Positions 1 to 6,033 of a stretch of DNA of 7,852 bases are shown piece after piece (position 1 is the stretch's first letter; every line of letters begins with the position of its first letter). The translations under genes were made by a program, and so were the position numbers. Source of the stretch: JAEZJZ01 sp964450265 (lineage in GTDB: Bacteria > Bacillota > UBA994 > UBA5500); contig CAYVCY010000098.1 in NCBI GenBank assembly GCA_964450265.1, positions 1 through 7,852 on the forward strand. The letters are read 5' to 3'. Below the pieces are notes generated by a model. It saw only the letters and a program-made list of their open reading frames with translations. It was not told the DNA's origin and searched no databases.

Positions 1-23
1 AGCTGATATGGATGGTGTGGTCA

Positions 24-1556
24 ATGTTAGCAAAGGTGTTAAGTGCGGCGGTGCTTGGCGTAGAGGCTTATCTGGTAGAGGTGGAGGTGGACCAGTCCAG
101 CGGTCTGCCTGGTTTCGAGGTGGTCGGCCTTCCGGATGCAGCGGTAAAGGAAGCTAAGGAACGGGTGAGAGCGGCGATCAGGAACAGCGACTGCCACTCG
201 CTGCGGGGCCGGATTACCGTCAACTTGGCCCCGGCTGATCTGCGCAAGGAGGGCTCGGGATTCGACCTGCCGATGGCCCTGGGGCTGCTGATTTCCGACG
301 AACAGTTGCCCCCGGATGCGACCTTGGGTAGCCTGTTCGTGGGAGAACTGTCGCTGGACGGGGGGCTGCGCCCGATCCCGGGCACCCTGCCGATGGCTCT
401 GGCGGCCAGAGATAACGGGCTCAGGCGCATGTTTGCGCCACCGGAAAACATCAATGAGGCCTTGTTGGTTGACGACCTGGAAGTATACCCGGTGGACAAT
501 CTGTTGACGTTGATCGAGCACCTGCGAGGCGGCAATCGCATCGCCCCAGCACGCCGAGGAGACAACAAGGTGATCGCTTCCCTCGACGGAGGGGAGCTGG
601 ACTTTTCGGATATTCGCGGACAGCATTTGGCCAAGCGAGCTTTAGAGGTGGCGGCCGCCGGCGGCCATAACCTGTTGATGATCGGACCCCCCGGTTCTGG
701 CAAGACGCTGTTGGCCCGGCAGCTGCCGAGCATCCTGCCTAGTATGACCGTGGGCGAAGCGCTGGAAGTGACCAAGATCTATAGCGTCAGCGGAATGTTG
801 CACGGTAAGCAGGGCTTGGTAACCGACAGACCCTTTTGCGCACCTCACCATAGCATCTCCTATGCCGGGCTGATCGGCGGTGGCCGAATTCCTAAACCCG
901 GCCAGGTGAGCTTGGCCCATAACGGGGTGCTCTTTCTGGATGAACTGCCCGAATTCCCCAAACGGATTATCGAGCAGCTGCGCCAACCGTTAGAAGACGG
1001 GATGGTGCAGATCTCCCGAGCGCAAGCCAGCCTTAAATATCCCAGTCGCTTCATGTTGATCGCGGCGATGAACCCCTGTCCGTGCGGATACGACGGTGAC
1101 AGCCAACACGAATGCACCTGCGCCGAAGGCGAGATTAGGCGCTACCTGGCGCGAGTGTCCGGCCCGATGCTGGACCGCATCGACCTGCAGCTACCCGTCC
1201 CCCGGGTGCAATATGAGGAGATGGTCGGCCCCAAGGATGGAGAGACCTCCGCCGCTATTCGCCAGCGGGTGGAAGCCGGTCGAGACCGCCAATTGCATCG
1301 TTTCCGGGGCAAGCGGATCACCTGCAACGCCCAGATGAACACACGCCTGCTGCGCCGGACGGTGAAGCTGCAGCCAGCAGCCGAACAGCTGATTCAGACC
1401 GCCTTTGAGCAGCTGCAGCTCTCGGCCCGTGCTTACGAACGCATTTTGAAGGTATCCCGCACCATCGCCGACTTGGCCGATAGCGACCAGGTACAGGAAC
1501 AGCATCTAGCCGAAGCGTTGAGTTATCGGGCCTACGACCGCCGGGGCGTGCTCTAG
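24..1556 (+). CDS. yifB: YifB/ComM-family Mg-chelatase-like AAA+ ATPase
   Basis: A 510-residue protein, full length for the YifB/ComM family. The N-terminal ChlI/Lon-protease-like domain covers about residues 5-165. A Mg-chelatase-type AAA+ domain covers about 190-395, with Walker A GPPGSGKT at 221-228 and Walker B VLFLDELPEF at 302-311. A Cys cluster follows in MNPCPCG and ECTC (C352, C354, C364, C366), typical of the family. The C-terminal domain ends with the conserved SARAYERILKVSRTIADL block (467-484). ComM homologues are hexameric helicases that promote branch migration during natural transformation; the role in Bacillota without known competence is unclear, and these proteins do not insert magnesium into porphyrins. 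The ATG at 24 gives the usual MLAKV start. An in-frame ATG at 12 adds four residues and is less likely; the upstream DNA is cut off, so the RBS cannot be judged well. It is followed by its own terminator. Confidence 0.95.
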   Translation: MLAKVLSAAVLGVEAYLVEVEVDQSSGLPGFEVVGLPDAAVKEAKERVRAAIRNSDCHSLRGRITVNLAPADLRKEGSGFDLPMALGLLISDEQLPPDATLGSLFVGELSLDGGLRPIPGTLPMALAARDNGLRRMFAPPENINEALLVDDLEVYPVDNLLTLIEHLRGGNRIAPARRGDNKVIASLDGGELDFSDIRGQHLAKRALEVAAAGGHNLLMIGPPGSGKTLLARQLPSILPSMTVGEALEVTKIYSVSGMLHGKQGLVTDRPFCAPHHSISYAGLIGGGRIPKPGQVSLAHNGVLFLDELPEFPKRIIEQLRQPLEDGMVQISRAQASLKYPSRFMLIAAMNPCPCGYDGDSQHECTCAEGEIRRYLARVSGPMLDRIDLQLPVPRVQYEEMVGPKDGETSAAIRQRVEAGRDRQLHRFRGKRITCNAQMNTRLLRRTVKLQPAAEQLIQTAFEQLQLSARAYERILKVSRTIADLADSDQVQEQHLAEALSYRAYDRRGVL

Positions 1557-1628
1557 CATATTGCAGCAATCAGGGCCGAATAATCGACTAGGCACCCATA
1601 CTTGAGAGTGGAAAGCTACGAACAAGCC

Positions 1629-1658
1629 AGAAGGCAGCCGCGATAGGCTGCCTTCTTT
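1629..1658 (+). terminator. Intrinsic terminator after yifB
   Basis: An 11-bp perfect stem (1629-1639 with 1646-1656) with a 6-nt loop, ending in a short T-rich tail CTTCTTT on the + strand. It lies 73 nt after the yifB stop. On the opposite strand the tail is only mildly T-rich, so it may also stop transcripts of the convergent permease operon, but less convincingly. Confidence 0.8.
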
Positions 1659-1702
1659 GCCGTGTAGGGGTACCAGGCCCCTCAATTGCTCAGTTTTCTC
1701 TT

Positions 1703-1846
1703 CTACTTCTTGACCAGGACAGTTAACGCGCTGAGCCCTAACAGCCCCATCCCGACCATGCCGAGGGTGGTGTTCTGGGTGTTGGCTGCCAAATAGAGCA
1801 GGATGAACTCTGGGATAAACATCGCAAACACTAGATTCTTGCTCAT
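1703..1846 (-). CDS. 47-aa two-helix membrane protein coupled to the permease gene
   Basis: A 47-codon ORF starting 2 nt after the stop codon of the LctP-family permease. An AGGAG (1857-1861, minus strand) inside the last permease codons lies 10 nt before its ATG, so translation is probably coupled to the permease. The product has two hydrophobic stretches, about residues 5-21 (around FIPEFILLYLAA) and 28-45 (around GMVGMGLLGLSALTVLV). They are joined by a short polar turn ANTQNTT and end in KK, so a helical hairpin in the membrane is likely. The first helix holds a Pro-Glu pair (PEF, 12-14), unusual inside a small membrane helix. I do not recognise the family. Its position suggests an accessory subunit or stability factor of the permease, but this is inference. 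A longer same-frame reading from 2056 would only add an out-of-frame shadow of the permease gene. Confidence 0.72.
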   Translation of the reverse strand: MSKNLVFAMFIPEFILLYLAANTQNTTLGMVGMGLLGLSALTVLVKK

Positions 1847-1848
1847 GG

Positions 1849-3387
1849 TCACATCGCTCCTACGCTGAATCCGAACTGGATCAACAGCAGATAGTTGACA
1901 ATCCCGAGCGCCAAGGCAGTCAGCAGGGTTGGCACCAGCACCTTGCGGTAGACCAACGATTCCTCCCCGACCAGCTTGGCAGCAGAGGCACCCATCAGCA
2001 CGGTGGTCGGGCCCATGCTCACACCAACCGAACCGCCGATGGATTGGGCGCCGCACATCACGGTTTCACTGACGCCGATGCTCTGGGCCACCGAGTATTG
2101 GAATCGTCCGAAGATCACGTTGGAGTTGGTGTTGCTGCCGGTGATGAAGCTGCCCAGCACGCCGAAGAAGGGCGCAAACAGAGGATAGTAGCTGCCGGCT
2201 AGACCGGCGATGCTGACGGCAAATTGATTGGTCATTCCCGAATCCATCATGATCAGCGCCATGATGATCAGGAACATCAGGCTGATGGAGGTGGAGACGC
2301 ATTTGGCCACCGTTTTGTCCAGCACAGTGCGGAACCGCGCACTGCTCCAAATGCCCACCTTTTTGTAGACAAAGTACCCCAACAGGGCGGCCATCAAGAT
2401 TACGGGGGCAGGGTGTCCAAACAGCTTAATTCTGGAATAGGCAGTCTCTGCCTTAACCACATAACCCAAAGCGGTGGTGAACCCAGGGAAACGGAAGGCC
2501 AAGCTGATATCACCCAGGTTTAACACCTGAAACAGCAGCGAAAGGCCGATGATCGCCCCGTAGGGCAATACGGCTTGACCCAAGCTGAGCTGGTTGGCAA
2601 ACAGCTTCTTCGGAAGCCCGGCCCGCGAGGTCTTTTGATAAAGAAAATACATAAAGATCAGACCGGAGAGTGCAGACATCAGGCCGACCAAGGAGACCAT
2701 TTCCAGCTTGACCGTGGTGAATAGCACCAACGACATCACTGCCGCGGTCGGCAGAACGTATTTTACCCCTTTGCGCAAGGATGCCCATCCGCCATAGAGA
2801 TAACAGACGGTCAGGCCGGTACAAATCATGGCCACCACGTCGAAAATACCCATGGTGATTCCCAAATAGCGTTGAGGGATGCCGGTAACCAGGTGCATAG
2901 TGAAGAACGACGAACCCATGGACCCGAAGGTCACCGCCCAGGAGTGTCCGATCAGCACCGCTGCTGTGGATGTCACCGGATTGAAGCCCAATTGAACGAG
3001 GATTGGCACCACGATGATTACCGGTACACCAAACCCGGCGATACCCTGCAGCACGGCGGAAAACAGCCAAGCCAGGGTGAGAAACTGAATGAAGGGATCG
3101 CGAATCAGCAGCACGATGTTGCGATTGATCACCTCGGTGGCCTTGAATTCATCCACCAGGTGGTAGAGAAACACGGCCGCCCAGATGATCAAGAGCACGT
3201 ACATGGCCAGCGACATCCCCTTGCCCATCGCCACTGTGAGGCCAAAGACGTCCAGCCCAAAGGCCGCCAGAGCGATAATCATGGCTAGCAGCATGGATGC
3301 TGCGCCGGCCTTGCCTGCAGGCAGCCGGAGCACCAACAGGCAGAACAGCAACACCAGGATAGGCAAGAAGGACAACACGGTAAGCAT
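1849..3387 (-). CDS. lctP: LctP-family lactate/2-hydroxy acid permease
   Basis: A 512-residue polytopic membrane protein of the L-lactate permease family (TC 2.A.14), which moves lactate or glycolate with protons across the inner membrane. Family signatures are LQGIAGFGVPVIIVVPILV (113-131) with the following GHSWAVTFGSMG (147-158), and the C-terminal GSFITGSNTNSNVIFGRFQ (412-430) and GGSVGVSMGPTTVLMGA (451-467). About 12-14 hydrophobic segments are visible. It is somewhat shorter than E. coli LldP (551 aa), and the signature regions carry many substitutions, so the substrate may be a related organic acid rather than lactate. The ATG at 3387 is preferred over the 20-residue longer reading from 3447, because AAAGGA lies about 10 nt before it and the longer reading begins with polar sequence. 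It is transcribed divergently from the aldolase-family gene and is followed 2 nt later by the 47-aa gene. Confidence 0.92.
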   Translation of the reverse strand: MLTVLSFLPILVLLFCLLVLRLPAGKAGAASMLLAMIIALAAFGLDVFGLTVAMGKGMSLAMYVLLIIWAAVFLYHLVDEFKATEVINRNIVLLIRDPFIQFLTLAWLFSAVLQGIAGFGVPVIIVVPILVQLGFNPVTSTAAVLIGHSWAVTFGSMGSSFFTMHLVTGIPQRYLGITMGIFDVVAMICTGLTVCYLYGGWASLRKGVKYVLPTAAVMSLVLFTTVKLEMVSLVGLMSALSGLIFMYFLYQKTSRAGLPKKLFANQLSLGQAVLPYGAIIGLSLLFQVLNLGDISLAFRFPGFTTALGYVVKAETAYSRIKLFGHPAPVILMAALLGYFVYKKVGIWSSARFRTVLDKTVAKCVSTSISLMFLIIMALIMMDSGMTNQFAVSIAGLAGSYYPLFAPFFGVLGSFITGSNTNSNVIFGRFQYSVAQSIGVSETVMCGAQSIGGSVGVSMGPTTVLMGASAAKLVGEESLVYRKVLVPTLLTALALGIVNYLLLIQFGFSVGAM

Positions 3388-3416
3388 CGGAATCAATCCT
3401 TTCTGACAAGCACTAC

Positions 3417-3447
3417 TATCTAGCAACATCCTAGATGCTCTGGGCAA
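3417..3447 (-). promoter_or_regulatory. Possible permease promoter with the palindrome filling its spacer
   Basis: On the minus strand TTGCCC (3442-3447) and TAGATA (3417-3422) are separated by exactly the 19-bp palindrome. Both boxes are weak matches to the sigma70 consensus and the 19-bp spacing is long. Such spacing is known for promoters activated by MerR-type regulators, but here it could be chance. Confidence 0.25.
3423..3441. promoter_or_regulatory. Palindromic operator copy A, permease/aldolase intergenic
   Basis: GCAACATC-CTA-GATGCTCT: the left half and centre match the consensus of the glnA-side copies, while the outer right half is degenerate. With flanks (3421-3447) it is identical to copy B at 21 of 27 aligned positions. 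It lies 36 bp upstream of the permease start and 125 bp upstream of the aldolase-family start, so it could control either or both. No convincing sigma70 promoter for the aldolase gene was found; TAGAAT at 3489-3494 could be its -10 box but lacks a good -35. Confidence 0.55.
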
Positions 3448-3566
3448 AAAAGTTGCACGCGACCAACTCTCTAACTGCCACCCTCTGATAGAATAACATT
3501 AAACGCGAGGAGAAACACATCCAAATACAGAATGAAATATTGGAGGAGTGAAAGGAAGGGATCGGC

Positions 3567-4190
3567 ATGATCAACTTGACAGACTGGCGCGAGGCAATTG
3601 GCCATGTTGCCGTCAGCCACGTTTCGGATGCGATGGGTAGAATTGGTGTACCGCCTGCCATCTGGCCACTGAACCCGAAGACCACCATGCTGGGCACAGC
3701 CTACACTGTGCGAGCCTGGCCCGGGGACAATCTAGCCCTACACTACGCCTTGAAGCATGCTCAGCCTGGCCAGGTGTTGGTGGTGGATGGCGGCGGGCGT
3801 AGCGACATCGCCCTCTGGGGAGAGCTGATGTCGCTGTGCGCCAAAGAACGGGATCTGGGCGGCATCGTGGTGGATGGCGCGGTGAGGGATCGGGATGCAT
3901 TGGCTAAGATGGATTTCCCTGTATATGCCCGCGCCTGCACTCCCCGCGGTCCGGTGAAAGTAATTATGGGTGAGGTGAATTGCCCGGTAAACTGTGACGG
4001 GGTGGCGGTACAACCGGGTGACTTGATCTACGGCGATGCAGATGGGGTGGTCGTAGTCCCAAAGCAGCAGACGACCCAGGTTCTGGTCACAGCGCAAGCG
4101 ATAGCGGCCAAGGAAGTATGGTTGCAGCAGCAAATCAAGGCCGGGGAAGTGTTGTTCGACATCTTAGCATTGGATAAACTGATGCCCTAG
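3567..4190 (+). CDS. RraA-like / HMG (CHA) aldolase-family protein
   Basis: A 207-residue cytoplasmic protein of the RraA / 4-hydroxy-4-methyl-2-oxoglutarate aldolase family. Visible blocks are GDNLALHYAL (53-62), LVVDGGG (71-77), GELMSLCAKERDLGGIVVDG (85-104) followed by AVRD (105-108), and the C-terminal GDLIYGDADGVVVVP (151-165). The Arg-Asp pair R107-D108 matches the residues that hold pyruvate and the metal in characterised aldolases of this family, and GELM is kept, so it is probably an active enzyme. Family activities are cleavage of 4-hydroxy-4-methyl-2-oxoglutarate or 4-carboxy-4-hydroxy-2-oxoadipate to pyruvate plus a 2-oxo acid, and oxaloacetate decarboxylation. The length fits these aldolases better than E. 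coli RraA (161 aa), the RNase E inhibitor. AAAGGAAGGG (3551-3560) lies just before the ATG. The divergent permease suggests a shared 2-oxo/2-hydroxy acid substrate. Family is certain, exact substrate is not. Confidence 0.88.
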   Translation: MINLTDWREAIGHVAVSHVSDAMGRIGVPPAIWPLNPKTTMLGTAYTVRAWPGDNLALHYALKHAQPGQVLVVDGGGRSDIALWGELMSLCAKERDLGGIVVDGAVRDRDALAKMDFPVYARACTPRGPVKVIMGEVNCPVNCDGVAVQPGDLIYGDADGVVVVPKQQTTQVLVTAQAIAAKEVWLQQQIKAGEVLFDILALDKLMP

Positions 4191-4249
4191 CGCCTTGCCC
4201 GAAGATATCCCGTCTATCCTATCCGAGGACAACATCCTGTTCCTGTCCC

Positions 4250-4278
4250 TTGACTCTGCCGACGGTTATGTTTAGAAT
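4250..4278 (+). promoter_or_regulatory. Sigma70-type promoter upstream of glnA
   Basis: TTGACT (4250-4255), a 17-bp spacer, then TAGAAT (4273-4278): five of six matches in each box at ideal spacing. The expected start is near 4285, leaving a leader of about 300 nt before the glnA GTG. Palindrome copy B begins about 6 nt downstream of that start, a position where a bound protein would block transcription. Confidence 0.62.
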
Positions 4279-4280
4279 AA

Positions 4281-4309
4281 TTGCTAACTAGCAACATCCC
4301 AGACGTTGC
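4281..4309. promoter_or_regulatory. Palindromic operator copy B, at the glnA promoter start
   Basis: The core at 4291-4309 reads GCAACATC-CCA-GACGTTGC, with one mismatch between the arms; A4290 and T4310 extend the symmetry. An overlapping smaller inverted repeat, TTGCTA-AC-TAGCAA (4281-4294), shares its left arm. The site spans roughly -4 to +24 of the predicted transcript, consistent with a repressor operator. The same sequence in RNA would form a hairpin, so action at the RNA level is also possible. Confidence 0.6.
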
Positions 4310-4370
4310 TGGCAATGGCCATTCTTTCTGCTGAAAGATTCGCCTTAATGATTATTGCAGAGCAACTATC

Positions 4371-4399
4371 AGCCAGCAACGTCCTAGATGTTGCGGGCT
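4371..4399. promoter_or_regulatory. Palindromic operator copy C, in the glnA leader
   Basis: The core at 4376-4394 reads GCAACGTC-CTA-GATGTTGC, with one mismatch that becomes a G-U pair in RNA. The symmetry extends outward to AGCC (4371-4374) and GGCT (4396-4399), making this the longest of the three copies. Its centre (4385) is 85 bp from that of copy B (4300), close to eight helical turns, so proteins bound at both sites could face the same side of the DNA. An unpaired half-site AGCAAC also occurs at 4362-4367. Confidence 0.58.
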
Positions 4400-4425
4400 A
4401 ACTGAAGCAGAGAGGCTGATCTCAG

Positions 4426-4464
4426 ATGGCAACGGGAACGACGCTCAAGCTTATCAAAAAGTGA
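4426..4464 (+). CDS. Possible 12-codon leader peptide before glnA
   Basis: ATG at 4426 opens a short frame encoding MATGTTLKLIKK and stopping at TGA 4462-4464, 18 nt before the leader terminator hairpin. AGAGAGG (4409-4415) lies 10 nt upstream of the ATG as a weak ribosome binding site. The position fits a leader peptide acting in attenuation, but it has no glutamine codons, and a frame this short is common by chance. Confidence 0.2.
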   Translation: MATGTTLKLIKK

Positions 4465-4482
4465 GTTTCTTTTGAACACCTT

Positions 4483-4533
4483 GGACTGTTGCTCCGGCTA
4501 GAAGTGTCGGCAAGCAGCAGTCCGCTGTTTTTT
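4483..4533 (+). terminator. Terminator / candidate attenuator in the glnA leader
   Basis: An 11-bp stem (4483-4493 with 4513-4523, one G-U pair) is topped by a further 5-bp helix (4494-4498 with 4506-4510, one G-U pair), with a 2-nt bulge at 4511-4512. It is followed by a run of six T (4528-4533). It lies 55 nt before the glnA start and about 200 nt after the predicted promoter. It could simply end transcripts of the aldolase-family gene, which has no other visible terminator, or act as an attenuator of glnA. The left arm can pair with upstream leader sequence instead, which favours the second reading. Confidence 0.7.
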
Positions 4534-4573
4534 GTGGTGCTTGACTCTCTGCCCAGCGAGCGGTAAACGAATA

Positions 4574-4581
4574 GGGGGAGG
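4574..4581 (+). promoter_or_regulatory. Ribosome binding site fixing the glnA GTG start
   Basis: GGGGGAGG, 7 nt before GTG 4589. It rules out the upstream in-frame ATG at 4532, which lies in the U-tract of the leader terminator and would add 19 residues not found in the family. Confidence 0.85.
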
Positions 4582-4588
4582 CGTAAGA

Positions 4589-5923
4589 GTGAGCAAGTAT
4601 ACTCAGGCAGACATTATGCGCTTGGCTAAGGAAAACGAGATCAGGTTCATTCGCCTGCAATTTACAGACCTGTTAGGCACCATCAAGAATGTGGAGATCC
4701 CGGTGAGCCAATTGCCTAAGGCGCTGGACAACAAGATGATGTTCGATGGTTCATCCATCGAGGGGTTTGTGCGTATCGAAGAATCGGACATGTATCTTTG
4801 GCCGGACCTGGACACCTGGTTGGTGCTGCCCTGGGGCAATGAGGATGGTGGAATTGCCCGACTGATCTGCGACGTGCATAATCCCGACGACTCACCCTTC
4901 ATGGGTGACCCACGGCAGATTCTGAAGAACGTGCTCAAAGAAGCCAATGCCATGGGGTTCACCACCATGAACATCGGCCCGGAACCGGAGTTCTTTCTGT
5001 TCAAGCTGGATAGCAATGGCAAGCCTACCCTCGATTTGAACGATCAGGGCGGGTACTTCGATCTCGCCCCCACAGACATGGGCGAAAACTGCCGCCGCGA
5101 CATCGTGCTTACCCTGGATAGCATGGGATACCATGTGGAGGCATCGCACCATGAGTCGGCCCCCGGCCAGCATGAAATCGACTTCCAATATGCTGATGCG
5201 CTCACTGCCGCAGACAACATCGTCACCTTCAAACTGGTGGTGCGTAATCTGGCACGCAAGCACAGACTGCATGCCACCTTCATGCCGAAGCCGCTGTTTG
5301 GCATTGCTGGCTCCGGCATGCACACCCACCAGTCGCTGTTCTCTGGCGACGTGAACTGCTTTGCAGATGACCAGGATGAACTGGGGCTCAGCCAGAAGGC
5401 TCGCCACTACCTGGCCGGCATTTTACATCATGCCAAAGGGATGGCGGCCATCACCAACCCTACCGTCAACTCCTATAAGCGGTTGGTGCCCGGATTTGAG
5501 GCACCTACCTACGTAGCTTGGTCGCAAAAGAATCGCAGCCCCTTGGTGCGCATACCGGCTGCCCGAGGGACTTCCACCCGGCTGGAGGTGCGCAACCCCG
5601 ATCCTGCCTGCAACCCTTATTTGGCCCTGGCCGTAATGCTGGCCTCCGGACTGGATGGCATCAAGCGCCAACTGCCTTTGCCGCCGGCCACCAACGTGAA
5701 CGTCTACCAGCTGAGCAAGGCGCAGCTGGAGGAGATGGGAATAGAGTGTCTGCCAGAGAACCTGCGAGAAGCGCTAAACTGCCTGCTGCAGGACGAGGTG
5801 ATCTGCAACACCCTGGGCGAGCATGCGTTAGGCAACTTTGTGCGGGCGAAGGAAATTGAGTGGAAGCGCTACCAGCAGCAGGTGCACGACTGGGAGCGCG
5901 AGCAGTATCTGGAGCTGTACTAA
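4589..5923 (+). CDS. glnA: Glutamine synthetase type I-alpha
   Basis: Makes glutamine from glutamate, ammonia and ATP as a cytoplasmic dodecamer. The GTG start gives 444 residues, the same length as Bacillus subtilis GlnA, and the sequence aligns with it throughout without gaps. Beta-grasp domain at about 15-100 with MFDGSSIEGF (51-60); catalytic domain with GPEPEFFLF (130-138), HHESAPGQHEID (187-198), GSGMHTHQSLF (241-251), NPTVNSYKRLVPGFEAP (290-306) and RGTSTRLEVR (326-335). All metal-site residues E132, E134, E189, E196, H245 and E333 are present, as is flap residue E304. R62, tied to feedback inhibition in B. subtilis GlnA, is kept. The insertion and adenylylation tyrosine region of GSI-beta enzymes are missing, so control should be by feedback inhibition and transcription. 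No glnR lies beside it, unlike in Bacillus. The 398-nt upstream region carries a promoter, two palindromes and a terminator hairpin. Confidence 0.97.
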   Translation: MSKYTQADIMRLAKENEIRFIRLQFTDLLGTIKNVEIPVSQLPKALDNKMMFDGSSIEGFVRIEESDMYLWPDLDTWLVLPWGNEDGGIARLICDVHNPDDSPFMGDPRQILKNVLKEANAMGFTTMNIGPEPEFFLFKLDSNGKPTLDLNDQGGYFDLAPTDMGENCRRDIVLTLDSMGYHVEASHHESAPGQHEIDFQYADALTAADNIVTFKLVVRNLARKHRLHATFMPKPLFGIAGSGMHTHQSLFSGDVNCFADDQDELGLSQKARHYLAGILHHAKGMAAITNPTVNSYKRLVPGFEAPTYVAWSQKNRSPLVRIPAARGTSTRLEVRNPDPACNPYLALAVMLASGLDGIKRQLPLPPATNVNVYQLSKAQLEEMGIECLPENLREALNCLLQDEVICNTLGEHALGNFVRAKEIEWKRYQQQVHDWEREQYLELY

Positions 5924-5963
5924 CAACAACGCTGGCCTCTGCTGCATAGAGCCGACTTGCCAT

Positions 5964-6011
5964 AAAGAGCAGGTGCCCGATGATGGTTTTCTATCGGGCA
6001 CCTGCTCTTTT
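5964..6011. terminator. Bidirectional terminator between glnA and pepF
   Basis: An 18-bp perfect stem (5964-5981 with 5993-6010) with an 11-nt loop. The arms begin with AAAGAG and end with CTCTTT(T), so both strands carry a T-rich 3' side. It lies 41 nt after the glnA stop and 24 nt beyond the stop of the convergent peptidase gene, and so serves both. Confidence 0.92.
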
Positions 6012-6033
6012 GCAGCTCTAACGATAGTGATGA

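Noticed and set aside
68..775. Long minus-strand frames opposite yifB (39-626 and 68-775)
   Set aside because: They lie wholly inside a well-supported conserved gene, and their Arg/Ser/Pro-rich products look like shadow translation of GC-rich coding DNA.
1666..1682. Hairpin AGGGG/CCCCT as a terminator for the permease operon
   Set aside because: The stem is only 5 bp and no T-run follows on the minus strand.
1847..2056. Upstream extension of the 47-aa gene to give a 117-aa protein
   Set aside because: The added 70 residues are an out-of-frame reading of the permease C-terminus; the internal ATG at 1846 has a proper ribosome binding site and begins the hydrophobic protein.
3532..3570. A 12-codon frame whose TGA overlaps the aldolase-family ATG (ATGA)
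   Set aside because: Its nearest GAGGAG (3507-3513) is about 18 nt from the ATG, too far, and the downstream gene has its own ribosome binding site; probably chance.
4230..4243. Possible fourth palindrome copy (CAACATCC followed by TGTTC)
   Set aside because: It matches only the left half; the right half is a poor match and it lacks the CTA-GATG core.
3423..4399. The palindromes as GlnR/TnrA boxes controlling glnA
   Set aside because: The spacing and sequence do not fit TGTNA-N7-TNACA, and no glnR is adjacent.
4541..4569. A second promoter, TTGACT-N17-TAAACG, close to glnA
   Set aside because: The expected start near 4576 would fall inside the ribosome binding site, and the -10 box is weak. 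A very short leader is not impossible, so transcript mapping could revive it.
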